The position numbers and the translations under genes are program-made. DNA of 64,000 nt. It comes from Vicinamibacterales bacterium. GTDB lineage: Bacteria; Acidobacteriota; Vicinamibacteria; Vicinamibacterales; SCN-69-37. The stretch is from NCBI GenBank assembly GCA_030827135.1, contig JAURFE010000001.1:1393946-1457945 (forward strand), given 5' to 3'. The number at the start of each line of letters is the position of its first letter. Positions within the stretch are counted from its first letter, which is position 1. The notes beneath the pieces were generated by a model that was not told the origin of the DNA, did no database searches, and saw only the letters and a program-made list of their open reading frames with translations. Shown one piece after another: positions 15,716 to 24,568 of the stretch.

Positions 15716-18607
15716 TTAGAACGCGAACCGGAACCCGACGCGCAGAATGCGCGGGTTCATGATTTCGCGGACCTGATTGGCCGACGTCAGACGCAGGTCG
15801 TACTGGCGCCCGAGCACCGTCGCCGAGTTCAGTACGTTGAACACGTCGAGGTCGATGTTTGCCGTCGACGACTTGATCGCGAACTCCTTGCCGAGACGCA
15901 TGTCGAGCGACGTCACCATCGGGAGACGGAACTTCGTGACGTCGTCCACGAGCAGGAGGTTCTTGTTGTTGCCGAGCGGGTCGCCGGTCGCGACGTTGCT
16001 GCGCGAGTACGGCATGGCGTAGCCCTGGCGGGTCACCATGTTCATGCCAATATTCACTCCACCCGGCGCCTGATAGAGACCGTTGAGGATGAACTGGTAC
16101 TGCGGAAGCACGATGTAGATCTGGCTCTTGCCGGATCCGCCGGTCGCCGACATCACGTGGCCGCCGTCGATGTTCGGGTTCTGCAGCGTCGACGTGGGAT
16201 CGGTGCGCGAGTTGTTGCCGTCGAAGTACTCGCGGTGGTCGTTCCACGAGAAGCCGGCGCGCGCCATCCAGCGGTTGGACATGCGCTTGGTCGCGGAAAT
16301 CTCGAGGCCCTGGAAGCGCTGCGAGTACCCGTCGCGGTCCTTGTATTCGGTGCGGGTGCGGTTGGCGGGTACCGTGGTGACGCCGTAGTACGGCACCGAG
16401 AACGAGCCGACCGGCTGCAGGCTGCCCGTGTAGGTGCCGCGCTGCGCGTAGCTCGCAGCACTGACGCCCTGGATCGGACGCCAGTTGAAGTTGGTGAAGT
16501 ACCGGAACGTGTAGCTGGCCGACAGGGCCACGTTGGTCATCAGTTCGCGGTCCACACCCACCATGAACTCGTGCGTGATCGGGGTCTTGTAGTCGCCAAC
16601 CACGTGGTTCGGGGTGCCGACGTTCGACGGGTTGCTGATGTCGAAGCCGGTGCAGAAGTACTGCGCCGTGTTGGAGCAGTTGACGTTGCGGCCCGCGATT
16701 TCCGCGGCGTCCACCGTGCCGTTCCCGTTGGTGTCTGTGATGTTGTAGATGTACACCGCGCGGAACGAACCGACCGTCGAGAAGAAGCCGCCCAGGCCGG
16801 CGTTCATCTGCGAGGCAAACGACGCGTAGCTCGCGCGCGCGATCGTCTTGCGGCTGTCGTCAACGGCGTAGGTTGCGCCGATACGCGGCGTGAGCGAGTT
16901 CCACACGATCACGTCATCGGCCGCGCGGCCGGTCAGGTTCGGCAGCAACGTCGGCAGCAGGGAGTTGCCCGCCTGCGAGTAGCCGTTGACCGACGACGAC
17001 TGGCGATCCCAGCGGACGCCCGCGTTGATCGTCAGGCGGTCGAACGAGATCGTGTCTGAGATGAAGGCGTTGGTGTAGCGGCCGACCGTGCCGGTGACCT
17101 GGTTCCACGCCGTGACGCTCCCGAACATGTTCGGGTAGCCATCGTGGTAGGTGATGATCTTGTTGCCGGGCACCGTGTAGAACGAATCGACGTCGGCCTT
17201 GCGGTAACCGAAGCCGACCTTCAGTTCGTGGCGGCCCTGGAAGTAGTTCGCCTCGACGTTCGCCGTCTGCTGCGGACGCACGGTGCGGTACTCGTACCAG
17301 CTGTTGCGGCCGACGCCGGCGTCGTCGGCGTAGATCATGTTGACGTTGAGGCCGCCCTGGGGCGTGAGGAAGAAGCCACCGTCGACCTTGGCCGCGCGCG
17401 CCGTGACGAACGCGTTGTTGCCAACCGTCAGGTTGAGTTCGCCCTTGTACAGCTGCGTCGGACCGCCCTGATTCCAGGTCGTGGCCGGGGGACGGGTGGT
17501 GCCGGCGCTGCGGCCGTACTTGAGCTTTTCACCACGGTAGTAGGTGAAGCTGCCGCGCAGGTTCGACGTCGCCTGGGCGGTCCCCTTGAGCGAGTAGTTC
17601 TCGAGGATCGTCTGATCGGGCGTGTTCGACAGCGTCAGGACTGTGACGTCGGTGCTGCCGTACGCACCCCACGCCCACAGCTTGTCGCGCAGGATTGGGC
17701 CGCCGAGCTCGAAGCCGTTGTCGTTGTACCGGCGCATGCGGTTGCCCTTGCCGGACGCGCCACCCAGGGTGGCCTTGAGTTCGTCAGGCATGTTGTTCGC
17801 CTGAATCGGCTTGCCGAACAGGAACTTCCAGTCTTCGTCCGAGCCGTACCAGCGGGCCGAGCCACGCGTGGTGTTGGAACCGCTCTTGAGGACGAAGTTC
17901 AGCGCCACGCCGGGCGTCGCGTTCGCGACGTCAGCACCGCCGGTGGTCGCCTGCATTTCCTGGAACATGTCGAAGTCGTAGTAGGTGGGCGACGAGCCCA
18001 GCGCCGACATGTCCGTGATGGCGATACCGTCAATCGACCAGGTGTTTTCACCGCCGCCGGCACCCTTGCCGCGGAAAGCCGACTGCTGGCCGGATTCGGC
18101 GCCGCCGACGTTCACGCGGTCAACGACCACGCCGGGGATGGTCTGAAGGACAACCCAGGGGTCTCGCGAGGACGGCACCTGCTGCAGTTCCTCATACGTG
18201 ACGTTCGTCGACTGTGCGGCGCGCTTCGGGTCAATCGTGGGCGTGCCGCCCACAACGTCCACCGTCGTCGCCACGCCGCCCACGGCCATCGTCGCCCGGA
18301 GGGCGATGTTCTGGCCCGCGCTGACCATCACGTTCTCGTTCTTCCAGTCACCGAAGCCCGACAGCTTGGCGGTCACCATGTACTTGCCGGGTGCCAGATT
18401 CAGGAAGCGGGCTTCGCCCCGGGCATCTGACACGGTGTTGGCGGTCTGCTGGCCGGCGAGTTCAACGGTCGCCCCCGGCAGCACCGCGCCCGTGCTATCG
18501 ACCACGGTGACTTCAATACGGCCCTGGAAAACCTGAGCGGACGCATTGGCAGCCACCAGCGTCGAGCACAAGGCCAGAATGGCCATCTGCACTAATCGTC
18601 TTGTCAT
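15716..18607 (-). CDS. TonB-dependent receptor, Oar-like
   Basis: 963-aa outer-membrane receptor. The start at 18607 has GGAGG a few bases upstream and a signal peptide (MTRRLVQMAILALCSTLVAA...SAQ). A CarboxypepD_reg domain follows (IEVTVVDSTGAVLPGATVEL, about 28-110). Next comes a plug region with 'VPSSRDPWVVLQTIPGVVVD' and 'GGGENTWSIDGI', then a barrel ending with VGFRFAF. It shares domain order and plug motifs with the receptors at 130 and 36370 but is divergent in sequence. Substrate not deducible. It is probably monocistronic given the strong terminator. Confidence 0.93.
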   Translation of the reverse strand: MTRRLVQMAILALCSTLVAANASAQVFQGRIEVTVVDSTGAVLPGATVELAGQQTANTVSDARGEARFLNLAPGKYMVTAKLSGFGDWKNENVMVSAGQNIALRATMAVGGVATTVDVVGGTPTIDPKRAAQSTNVTYEELQQVPSSRDPWVVLQTIPGVVVDRVNVGGAESGQQSAFRGKGAGGGENTWSIDGIAITDMSALGSSPTYYDFDMFQEMQATTGGADVANATPGVALNFVLKSGSNTTRGSARWYGSDEDWKFLFGKPIQANNMPDELKATLGGASGKGNRMRRYNDNGFELGGPILRDKLWAWGAYGSTDVTVLTLSNTPDQTILENYSLKGTAQATSNLRGSFTYYRGEKLKYGRSAGTTRPPATTWNQGGPTQLYKGELNLTVGNNAFVTARAAKVDGGFFLTPQGGLNVNMIYADDAGVGRNSWYEYRTVRPQQTANVEANYFQGRHELKVGFGYRKADVDSFYTVPGNKIITYHDGYPNMFGSVTAWNQVTGTVGRYTNAFISDTISFDRLTINAGVRWDRQSSSVNGYSQAGNSLLPTLLPNLTGRAADDVIVWNSLTPRIGATYAVDDSRKTIARASYASFASQMNAGLGGFFSTVGSFRAVYIYNITDTNGNGTVDAAEIAGRNVNCSNTAQYFCTGFDISNPSNVGTPNHVVGDYKTPITHEFMVGVDRELMTNVALSASYTFRYFTNFNWRPIQGVSAASYAQRGTYTGSLQPVGSFSVPYYGVTTVPANRTRTEYKDRDGYSQRFQGLEISATKRMSNRWMARAGFSWNDHREYFDGNNSRTDPTSTLQNPNIDGGHVMSATGGSGKSQIYIVLPQYQFILNGLYQAPGGVNIGMNMVTRQGYAMPYSRSNVATGDPLGNNKNLLLVDDVTKFRLPMVTSLDMRLGKEFAIKSSTANIDLDVFNVLNSATVLGRQYDLRLTSANQVREIMNPRILRVGFRFAF

Positions 18608-18806
18608 GTATCCTCCATCCCTTCAGTACAGGCTCCGTGCCTGCCATCGGGTGTGATTGGTATACATGGAGCAATTCTCCGTCCACTTCCTGAACAGGCC
18701 AAGACCCCGAAAACCTTAGGAAAAAGCGCAATTCTTGACGAAACGGAGGTGGAGTAATGCGGGCGGCCGGATCCGGGGGTCCAAACCGTTGAATTCAGGG
18801 CAGTGT

Positions 18807-19082
18807 TCAGGACGAGAAGCGGTCGAAGATATCGACCAGTTCTTTCAGGCGCGCGCTTCCTTCGTCCTGGCTGATATTGACGCCCTCGGGCACACAGTGC
18901 TCGACGTGGTACTTCAAAATGGCCAGACTGACCCGGTTCAGCGCCGCCTCGGCCGCGGCCAACTGCTGAAGAATTTCGACGCAGAGCCGGGGCTCCTGCA
19001 CCATGCGTCTGATTCCGCGCACCTGACCCTCAATACGGTTCAGGCGGGTAACAACGAGCTGCTGCTGTGCGACGTCTAACAT
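18807..19082 (-). CDS. CsoR/FrmR-family metal-sensing transcriptional repressor
   Basis: 91-aa all-alpha protein of typical family length. It has the opening signature VVTRLNRIEGQVRGIRRMV, and the metal-site residues Cys34, His59 and Cys63 have the same 25/4 spacing as the Cu(I) triad of CsoR. This points to a CsoR-type sensor rather than FrmR or RcnR. No copper ATPase, chaperone or other obvious target lies beside it; its divergent neighbour is the fatty-acid regulator gene. The 199-bp stretch downstream (18608-18806), up to the TonB receptor, shows nothing recognisable. Confidence 0.85.
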   Translation of the reverse strand: MLDVAQQQLVVTRLNRIEGQVRGIRRMVQEPRLCVEILQQLAAAEAALNRVSLAILKYHVEHCVPEGVNISQDEGSARLKELVDIFDRFSS

Positions 19083-19143
19083 GGCCTAGAAGCAACTACG
19101 ACCGCCTTTGGCTCCCGTTTCAGGCTTGACCTGGGAGTATCAC

Positions 19144-19163
19144 ATGAATGAACATTCATTCAT
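19144..19163. promoter_or_regulatory. FadR-type operator upstream of the beta-oxidation operon
   Basis: The site TGAATGAACATTCATTCA (19145-19162), flanked by A and T, is a perfect 8-bp inverted repeat with a 4-bp spacer. It matches the Bacillus FadR (YsiA) consensus TGAATGANTANTCATTCA at all but one defined position. It ends 3 bp before the regulator's start codon. A candidate -35 TTGACC lies at 19126-19131, so the operator would cover the -10/start region, consistent with autorepression. Confidence 0.8.
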
Positions 19164-19166
19164 ACC

Positions 19167-19787
19167 ATGCCCCAACCCCTGCGCGCCGCGCGACCCGGAC
19201 CAGACATCGACAAGCGCCAACTGATCCTCGACGCCGCCACCCGGGTCTTCGCTGAACGCGGTTTTTTTGCCGCCCAGGTCGCCGACGTGGCCCGGCGAGC
19301 GGGCATCGCCGCCGGCACGGTCTACCTGTACTTCAAGAGCAAGGACGACCTGCTCATCTCCCTCTTCGATCGCACCATGCAGGACGCCATCCGCGAAGGC
19401 CGCGCAACCCTCGACGCGGTCAGCGACCCGGCCGACCGCCTCCGGCAGATCGCGCGGCTGCACCTCGAACGCCTCGGCCGCGATCGCGATCTCGCCGTGG
19501 TCTTTCAGGTCGAACTGCGGCAGTCGACAAAATTCATGGCGCGCCTGTCAGCGACGCGGCTCCGCACCTATCTCGGCGTCATCCGCGACACGATCGCCGA
19601 AGGACAGACCGCCGGCATCTTCCGCGCGAACGTGCCCCCCACGTTCGCCGCCAAGATGTTCTTCGGCGCACTGGACGAAATGGCCACCAACTGGATCCTC
19701 AGCGACCGCCGGTACGAATTGGGTGACGATGCGGAGGGTGTGGTGGATGTGTTTTTGTACGGCGTGACGCAGCGGGAGGACGCATGA
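19167..19787 (+). CDS. TetR-family regulator of fatty-acid degradation (FadR-like)
   Basis: 206-aa protein with an N-terminal TetR helix-turn-helix (about residues 15-62: ILDAATRVFAERGFFAAQVA, AAGTVYLYFKSKDDLL) and an all-helical ligand domain. It is the first gene of a beta-oxidation operon and overlaps the next gene by ATGA. By analogy with Bacillus/Thermus TetR-type FadR, it would release DNA on binding long-chain acyl-CoA. The near-consensus FadR operator immediately upstream supports this role. There is almost no room for a Shine-Dalgarno, so translation may be leaderless or nearly so. Confidence 0.88.
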   Translation: MPQPLRAARPGPDIDKRQLILDAATRVFAERGFFAAQVADVARRAGIAAGTVYLYFKSKDDLLISLFDRTMQDAIREGRATLDAVSDPADRLRQIARLHLERLGRDRDLAVVFQVELRQSTKFMARLSATRLRTYLGVIRDTIAEGQTAGIFRANVPPTFAAKMFFGALDEMATNWILSDRRYELGDDAEGVVDVFLYGVTQREDA

Positions 19788-22030
19788 GCGTGGCAATTCG
19801 TCGGGCGGCGGTGTTGGGTGCGGGCGTGATGGGCGCGCAGATTGCGGCGCACCTGGCCAACGCCGGTGTGCCGGTCTGGTTGCTGGACGTCACCGCCGAC
19901 GCGGCTGCGGCAGGACTGAAACGCGCGACGACGCTCAAACCCGACCCGTTCTTCACGCCGGACGCGCGCACATTGATCCGTACCGGCAGCCTCGACGATC
20001 TCTCCGTCCTGGCCGACGCAGACTGGATCGTGGAAGCGATTATCGAGGACCTCGCGATCAAGCGCGCGCTGCTCGAGCGCGTGGACGCCATCCGGGCACC
20101 ACATGCGATCGTGTCGTCGAACACTTCAGGCATTCCACTGGCGCTGATCGCCGAAGGCCGATCGGACAGTCTTCGCCGGCATTGGGTGGGCACACACTTC
20201 TTCAATCCGCCGAGATATCTGCGCCTTGTGGAAGTGATCCCCACGCCAGACACAGACCCGGCGATCCTTGCCGGACTCTCGGCCTGGATCGATCATCGCC
20301 TTGGCAAGGGAGTGGTCCTCGCCAAGGACACTCCGGCATTCATCGCAAATCACCTCGGGATGTTCGGCGTGATGCGTCTGCTCGACGTCGCCGGCACCGG
20401 CCGCTACACCATCGAAGAAATCGACGCGATCACCGGCCCTGCGACCGGACGCCCGAAGAGCGCGACCTTCCGCACGGTTGATCTCGCCGGACTCGACATC
20501 CTCTCGAAAGTCACTGCCGATCTCACGAAACGCCTGCCCAACGAAGACGACCGGCGCCACTTTGTCACGCCGGCCTACGTGCAGCAGATGCTCGAACGCG
20601 GCCTGATCGGCGACAAGGCCGGCCAGGGCTTCTACAAAAAGGTCCGCACGGCGTCCGGCTCCGACATCCAGACGCTCGATCTCTCGACATTCGAGTACCG
20701 CCCGAAGCACCCGGCACGCCTGCCGGAGCTGGAAGCCGCACGCGCCATCACCGACACAGGCGCTCGCGTTGCATCCCTGTTTCTCGGCCAGCACCGCACG
20801 GGCGAACTGCTGCGCGACACACTCGCGCCGACCCTGCTCTACGCCGCACACATCGCCAGTGACGTCGCACACTCAATCGACGATGTCGATCGCGCGATGC
20901 GGTGGGGCTTCGGGTGGGACGTCGGGCCATTCGAACTGTGGGATGCCATCGGTCCCGCACACGTGCTCGCCGCCTGCGGGGTCACGGCCGACCCGGCGGT
21001 CACCGCGCTCCTCGGCGGCCGCGACCGCTTCCGCGCGGGCTCACTGCCACCCGCCGCACCCGACCTCCTCATCCTGCAGGCGGCGCGCGATCGCGGACGC
21101 ATTGTGCAGTCGAACGAGGGCGCCAGCCTCGTGGACCTCGGTGACGACGTGCTCTGTGTCGAATTCCACTCGAAAATGAACGCGATCGGCGGCGATACCA
21201 TCGCGATGCTCCACGCCGGTGTCCGCGAAGCGGAGAAGAACTTCAGGGCGCTCGTCGTCGGCAACGACGGCATCCACTTTTCGGCCGGCGCCAACCTGAT
21301 GCTGCTCCTGCTTGAAGCGCAGGAGGAGAACTGGGACGACGTGGATCTGATGGTGCGCGGCTTCCAGGGCGCCACGACGGCCCTCAAACAATCCGCCGTT
21401 CCCGTCGTCGTCGCCCCCGCGGGCCTCACGCTGGGTGGAGGGTGCGAGGTCAGCCTGCACGGCGCGCAGGTGCAGGCCGCGGCGGAAACCTACATGGGCC
21501 TTGTGGAAGTCGGCGTCGGCCTGATTCCCGCCGGCGGCGGCACGAAGGAGATGTTGCTGCGTGCGCCTGACGCCCAGACGGCATTTGAGACGATCGGATT
21601 CGGCAAGGTGTCGACGAGCGGCCCTGACGCGCGACGACTCGGATATCTGCGGGCACAGGACGGCATCACGATGAACCGCGAGCGGCTGATCGCCGACGCG
21701 AAGGCCGCAGCGCTGGCGCTCGCACGAGGCGGCTACCAGCCGCCGCAGCTGCGCGCGGCCATTCCGGTTGGTGGGCCGACCGCGTACGCGACGCTCTCAC
21801 TCGGTGTGCATCTGGGATGGCGGGCCGGACGCCTGAGCGATCACGACGTCACAATCGGCCGCAAGCTCGCCTGGATCCTCACCGGCGGCAACGTGCCTCA
21901 TGCGACGACACTCTCGGAGACGCAGCTGCTGGATCTCGAACGCGAAGCGTTCCTGAGTTTGTGTGGTGAGCCGAAGACGCAGGAACGTATTGCCTACACG
22001 CTCAAGCACGGAAAGACGCTCAGGAATTGA
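19784..22030 (+). CDS. fadN: 3-hydroxyacyl-CoA dehydrogenase / enoyl-CoA hydratase (FadN-type)
   Basis: 748-aa bifunctional beta-oxidation enzyme with the Bacillus FadN domain order: the dehydrogenase comes first and the hydratase last, unlike FadB. The NAD-binding loop is VLGAGVMGAQIAAHLANAG near the N-terminus, with NTSGIPL and GTHFFNPPRYLRLVEVIP further on. The C-terminal crotonase region carries LTLGGGCEVSLHG (oxyanion hole and the first Glu) and GLVEVGVGLIPAGGGTK (second Glu). It would hydrate trans-2-enoyl-CoA and oxidise the 3-hydroxyacyl-CoA to the ketoacyl-CoA in the cytoplasm. It is translationally coupled to the regulator upstream. Confidence 0.93.
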   Translation: MSVAIRRAAVLGAGVMGAQIAAHLANAGVPVWLLDVTADAAAAGLKRATTLKPDPFFTPDARTLIRTGSLDDLSVLADADWIVEAIIEDLAIKRALLERVDAIRAPHAIVSSNTSGIPLALIAEGRSDSLRRHWVGTHFFNPPRYLRLVEVIPTPDTDPAILAGLSAWIDHRLGKGVVLAKDTPAFIANHLGMFGVMRLLDVAGTGRYTIEEIDAITGPATGRPKSATFRTVDLAGLDILSKVTADLTKRLPNEDDRRHFVTPAYVQQMLERGLIGDKAGQGFYKKVRTASGSDIQTLDLSTFEYRPKHPARLPELEAARAITDTGARVASLFLGQHRTGELLRDTLAPTLLYAAHIASDVAHSIDDVDRAMRWGFGWDVGPFELWDAIGPAHVLAACGVTADPAVTALLGGRDRFRAGSLPPAAPDLLILQAARDRGRIVQSNEGASLVDLGDDVLCVEFHSKMNAIGGDTIAMLHAGVREAEKNFRALVVGNDGIHFSAGANLMLLLLEAQEENWDDVDLMVRGFQGATTALKQSAVPVVVAPAGLTLGGGCEVSLHGAQVQAAAETYMGLVEVGVGLIPAGGGTKEMLLRAPDAQTAFETIGFGKVSTSGPDARRLGYLRAQDGITMNRERLIADAKAAALALARGGYQPPQLRAAIPVGGPTAYATLSLGVHLGWRAGRLSDHDVTIGRKLAWILTGGNVPHATTLSETQLLDLEREAFLSLCGEPKTQERIAYTLKHGKTLRN

Positions 22031-22032
22031 CG

Positions 22033-22821
22033 ATGACGACTGCCGGCCCATTGCCCGTCGTGCTTCTCCCCGGCATCCAGGGTCATTGGGAGTGGATGAA
22101 GCCTGCCCTTGCGGCGTTGCGGGAGACGCGCGACGTACGGACGTTTTCCCTGACTGTGGAAGACGGCCAGAGCGATCCGTTTGCGCAGTGGGTCGGCGAA
22201 ATCGACAGAGCGATCGATCAACTCGGCACCGACCGCGTCGTCGTTGTCGGCGTCTCGTTTGGCGGGCTGGTCGCGATGCATTACGCCGCGACGCGCCCTG
22301 AGCGCACGGCGGCGTTGGTGCTGGTGTCGGCGCCATCACCACGTATGACGCTCGGGCAATCCGAGGCCTTGCTTGTGACGCGGCCCCTCACGCTGCTGCC
22401 GTTGTTCCCGCTGTTCGCGTGGCGGGCGCTCGCCCGCCTGTTGCCCGAAGTGTGGACCGCCATTGAGACATGGCCCGGGCGGTTGCGCTTCCTGGCATCA
22501 CACGGGTGGCAGGTGGTGCGGCACCCCATGTATCCGTGGAAGTCCGCGCGCTGGGTGCGCGAATGGCAGGCCCGTGACCTGGCTGCGGACTGCGCGCGCA
22601 TTCAGGCGCCCACGCACATCATCACTGGCGATGATCACCTGGATCAGGTGGTGCCCACATCGAGCACACGCGATTACCTCTCGTTGATTCCCGGCAGCAC
22701 GGCCGCCGTGTTGACGCGCACAGGCCACATCGGCCTGGTCTCCAAACCCGCGGCGTTTGCCGCGCTCGTGAATGAGTTCATCCATGGTCTTGACGATTCC
22801 TGGTCCCGCCGGTCCGCTTGA
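22033..22821 (+). CDS. Alpha/beta-hydrolase fold protein in the fad operon
   Basis: 262-aa protein. The ATG at 22033 is preferred over an in-frame TTG 6 bp upstream. The oxyanion strand VVLLPGIQGHWEWMKPAL is followed by the nucleophile elbow GVSFGG, then a plausible acid near ITGDDHLDQVVP and the catalytic His in TRTGHIGLVSKP. The fold is clear but the substrate is not. Its place between fadN and fadA, 2 bp after fadN, suggests ester or thioester hydrolysis linked to lipid catabolism, such as a lipase or acyl-CoA thioesterase (inference). Confidence 0.85.
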   Translation: MTTAGPLPVVLLPGIQGHWEWMKPALAALRETRDVRTFSLTVEDGQSDPFAQWVGEIDRAIDQLGTDRVVVVGVSFGGLVAMHYAATRPERTAALVLVSAPSPRMTLGQSEALLVTRPLTLLPLFPLFAWRALARLLPEVWTAIETWPGRLRFLASHGWQVVRHPMYPWKSARWVREWQARDLAADCARIQAPTHIITGDDHLDQVVPTSSTRDYLSLIPGSTAAVLTRTGHIGLVSKPAAFAALVNEFIHGLDDSWSRRSA

Positions 22822-23407
22822 GGCGAGGCTCGACCTGCCGAAGGACGCCCCGCGCGCAGCGGTGGTCCTTGCGCATCCGATGCCCACACTTGGAGGCACG
22901 ATGCACACGCGTAGCGTGTTCCAATCCGCGAAAGCCCTGACACGTATCGGTTGCGTGGTCCTGCGCTTCAACTTCCGCGGCGTCGGCACGAGCGCCGGCG
23001 GATTCGACAACGGCCGCGGCGAGGTTGACGATTTCAGGGCTGCACTCAACGAGCTGCATGACAGGTATCCGGACCTTCCACTCTGGGCGGCAGGTGTTTC
23101 CTTCGGCGCCTGGGTGGCGATGGAGACCGGCGCCACCGACCCCCGGGTGTCGGCATTGATCGGCATCGCGCCACCAGTGGCCGGGCATGGCCTGCAGTTC
23201 ATCGACACCGTGGACTCGACGAAGGCGAAGTTCGTTGTCCAGGGCGATCTCGACACGTTATGCCTGCTGAAGGATTTGCGCGCGTTTTACGCACGGCTGC
23301 AGGAACCGAAGGACCTCATTGTGATTGAGGGCGCCGACCACCTCTTTGAGGGCCGGTCCGAGGAACTCGGCGTCGCACTCGAAGATCTGTTGGGAGATTT
23401 TTCATGA
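22784..23407 (+). CDS. Alpha/beta-hydrolase, COG2945-like
   Basis: About 207 aa. The start is either 22784 (chosen; MVLTIPGPAGP) or an in-frame ATG at 22772; both overlap the end of the previous hydrolase by about 40-50 bp. Motifs are VVLAHPMPTLGGTMHT (oxyanion hole), LRFNFRGVGTSAG, the nucleophile elbow AGVSFGAW, an Asp in QGDLDTL and the terminal His in IEGADHLFEG. This pattern is typical of small COG2945 hydrolases of unknown substrate. It overlaps the thiolase by ATGA and so belongs to the fad operon. Confidence 0.83.
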   Translation: MVLTIPGPAGPLEARLDLPKDAPRAAVVLAHPMPTLGGTMHTRSVFQSAKALTRIGCVVLRFNFRGVGTSAGGFDNGRGEVDDFRAALNELHDRYPDLPLWAAGVSFGAWVAMETGATDPRVSALIGIAPPVAGHGLQFIDTVDSTKAKFVVQGDLDTLCLLKDLRAFYARLQEPKDLIVIEGADHLFEGRSEELGVALEDLLGDFS

Positions 23408-24558
23408 CTGACATTGTGATCGCCGCCGCCGCCCGGACCCCGATCGGCAAGGCCCCCAAAGGGATCCTGCGAACCACGCGCCCCGACGACATGGCCGCAC
23501 ACGTCATCGCCGCGCTCCTGGCACGGACACCGGGGCTCGATCCGGCCCTGATCGACGATGTGATCATGGGATGTGCGATGCCGGAAGCCGAACAGGGCAT
23601 GAACGTCGCGCGCATCGCCAGTCTGCGGGCCGGCGTTCCCGTCACGGCCTCGGCGGTCACGGTGAACCGGTTCTGCGCGTCCGGGCTCGAATCCATCGCG
23701 CAGGCTGCGGGCCGCATCGCAACCGGCAGTGCAGAGGTCGTCATCGCCGGCGGCACCGAGTCGATGAGCCTGATTCCGATGGGTGGCCATACCATTGCGC
23801 CGAACCCCGGCCTCGTGCGCGATTATCCCGACGTCTATCTCTCGACCGGCCTCGTGGCCGAGAACCACGCACGCGAGAGCGGCATCTCGCGTGAAGCGCA
23901 GGATGCGTTCGCGCTGCAGAGCCATCAACGGGCGCTCGCCGCGATCGATGCCGGCCGCTTCGTGGATGAGATCGTCCCGATTGATGTCGCCACGCTGCAG
24001 GGGACCGTCCGCGTGGATACCGACGAAGGCCCGCGACGCGAGACGTCAGCCGAGGCGCTTGCCGGCCTGAAACCCGCATTCCACGTGAAGGGCACCGTCA
24101 CCGCCGGCAACTCGTCACAGATGTCCGATGCCGCGTCGGCGGTGATCGTGATGTCCGCCGCGCGCGCCAAGGCGCTGGGCCTGACGCCGCTGGCGCGCTT
24201 GGTCGGATACGCCACCGCCGGCGTGAAACCTGAGCTCTTCGGCACCGGACCGGTCCCGGCCATCCGCAAGTTGCTCGAACGGCTGGGACTCTCGATCGAG
24301 GCCATCGATCTGGTCGAGCTCAACGAGGCCTTCGCCGCTCAAGTGCTCGCATGCACAAAGGAATTGCCGATCGACCCCGACAGACTCAACGTCAACGGCG
24401 GCGGCATTGCCCTCGGCCATCCGCTCGGCTGTACCGGCGCACGATTGACCACCTCTCTCATCCATGAACTGCGCAGGCGCCAGGCCCGGTACGGCATGGT
24501 GACCATGTGCGTCGGCGGCGGCATGGGCGCCGCCGCGATTTTCGAACGCCTTTCCTGA
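23404..24558 (+). CDS. fadA: Acetyl-CoA acyltransferase (thiolase)
   Basis: 384-aa thiolase, the usual family length. The nucleophile is Cys91 in TVNRFCASGLESIAQ. The other catalytic elements are NEAFAAQ, the His motif GGGIALGHPLGCTGAR and the C-terminal CVGGGMGAA containing the proton-shuttling Cys. It cleaves 3-ketoacyl-CoA with CoA to acetyl-CoA and a shortened acyl-CoA, completing the cycle started by the fadN and acyl-CoA dehydrogenase products. It overlaps the preceding hydrolase by ATGA; the acyl-CoA dehydrogenase gene starts 10 bp later. Confidence 0.93.
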   Translation: MTDIVIAAAARTPIGKAPKGILRTTRPDDMAAHVIAALLARTPGLDPALIDDVIMGCAMPEAEQGMNVARIASLRAGVPVTASAVTVNRFCASGLESIAQAAGRIATGSAEVVIAGGTESMSLIPMGGHTIAPNPGLVRDYPDVYLSTGLVAENHARESGISREAQDAFALQSHQRALAAIDAGRFVDEIVPIDVATLQGTVRVDTDEGPRRETSAEALAGLKPAFHVKGTVTAGNSSQMSDAASAVIVMSAARAKALGLTPLARLVGYATAGVKPELFGTGPVPAIRKLLERLGLSIEAIDLVELNEAFAAQVLACTKELPIDPDRLNVNGGGIALGHPLGCTGARLTTSLIHELRRRQARYGMVTMCVGGGMGAAAIFERLS

Positions 24559-24568
24559 GGACTTTCCT

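Noticed and set aside
15704-18430. Long plus-strand open frames opposite the second TonB receptor
   Set aside because: Antisense shadows of the same kind; no ribosome-binding site or recognisable motif.
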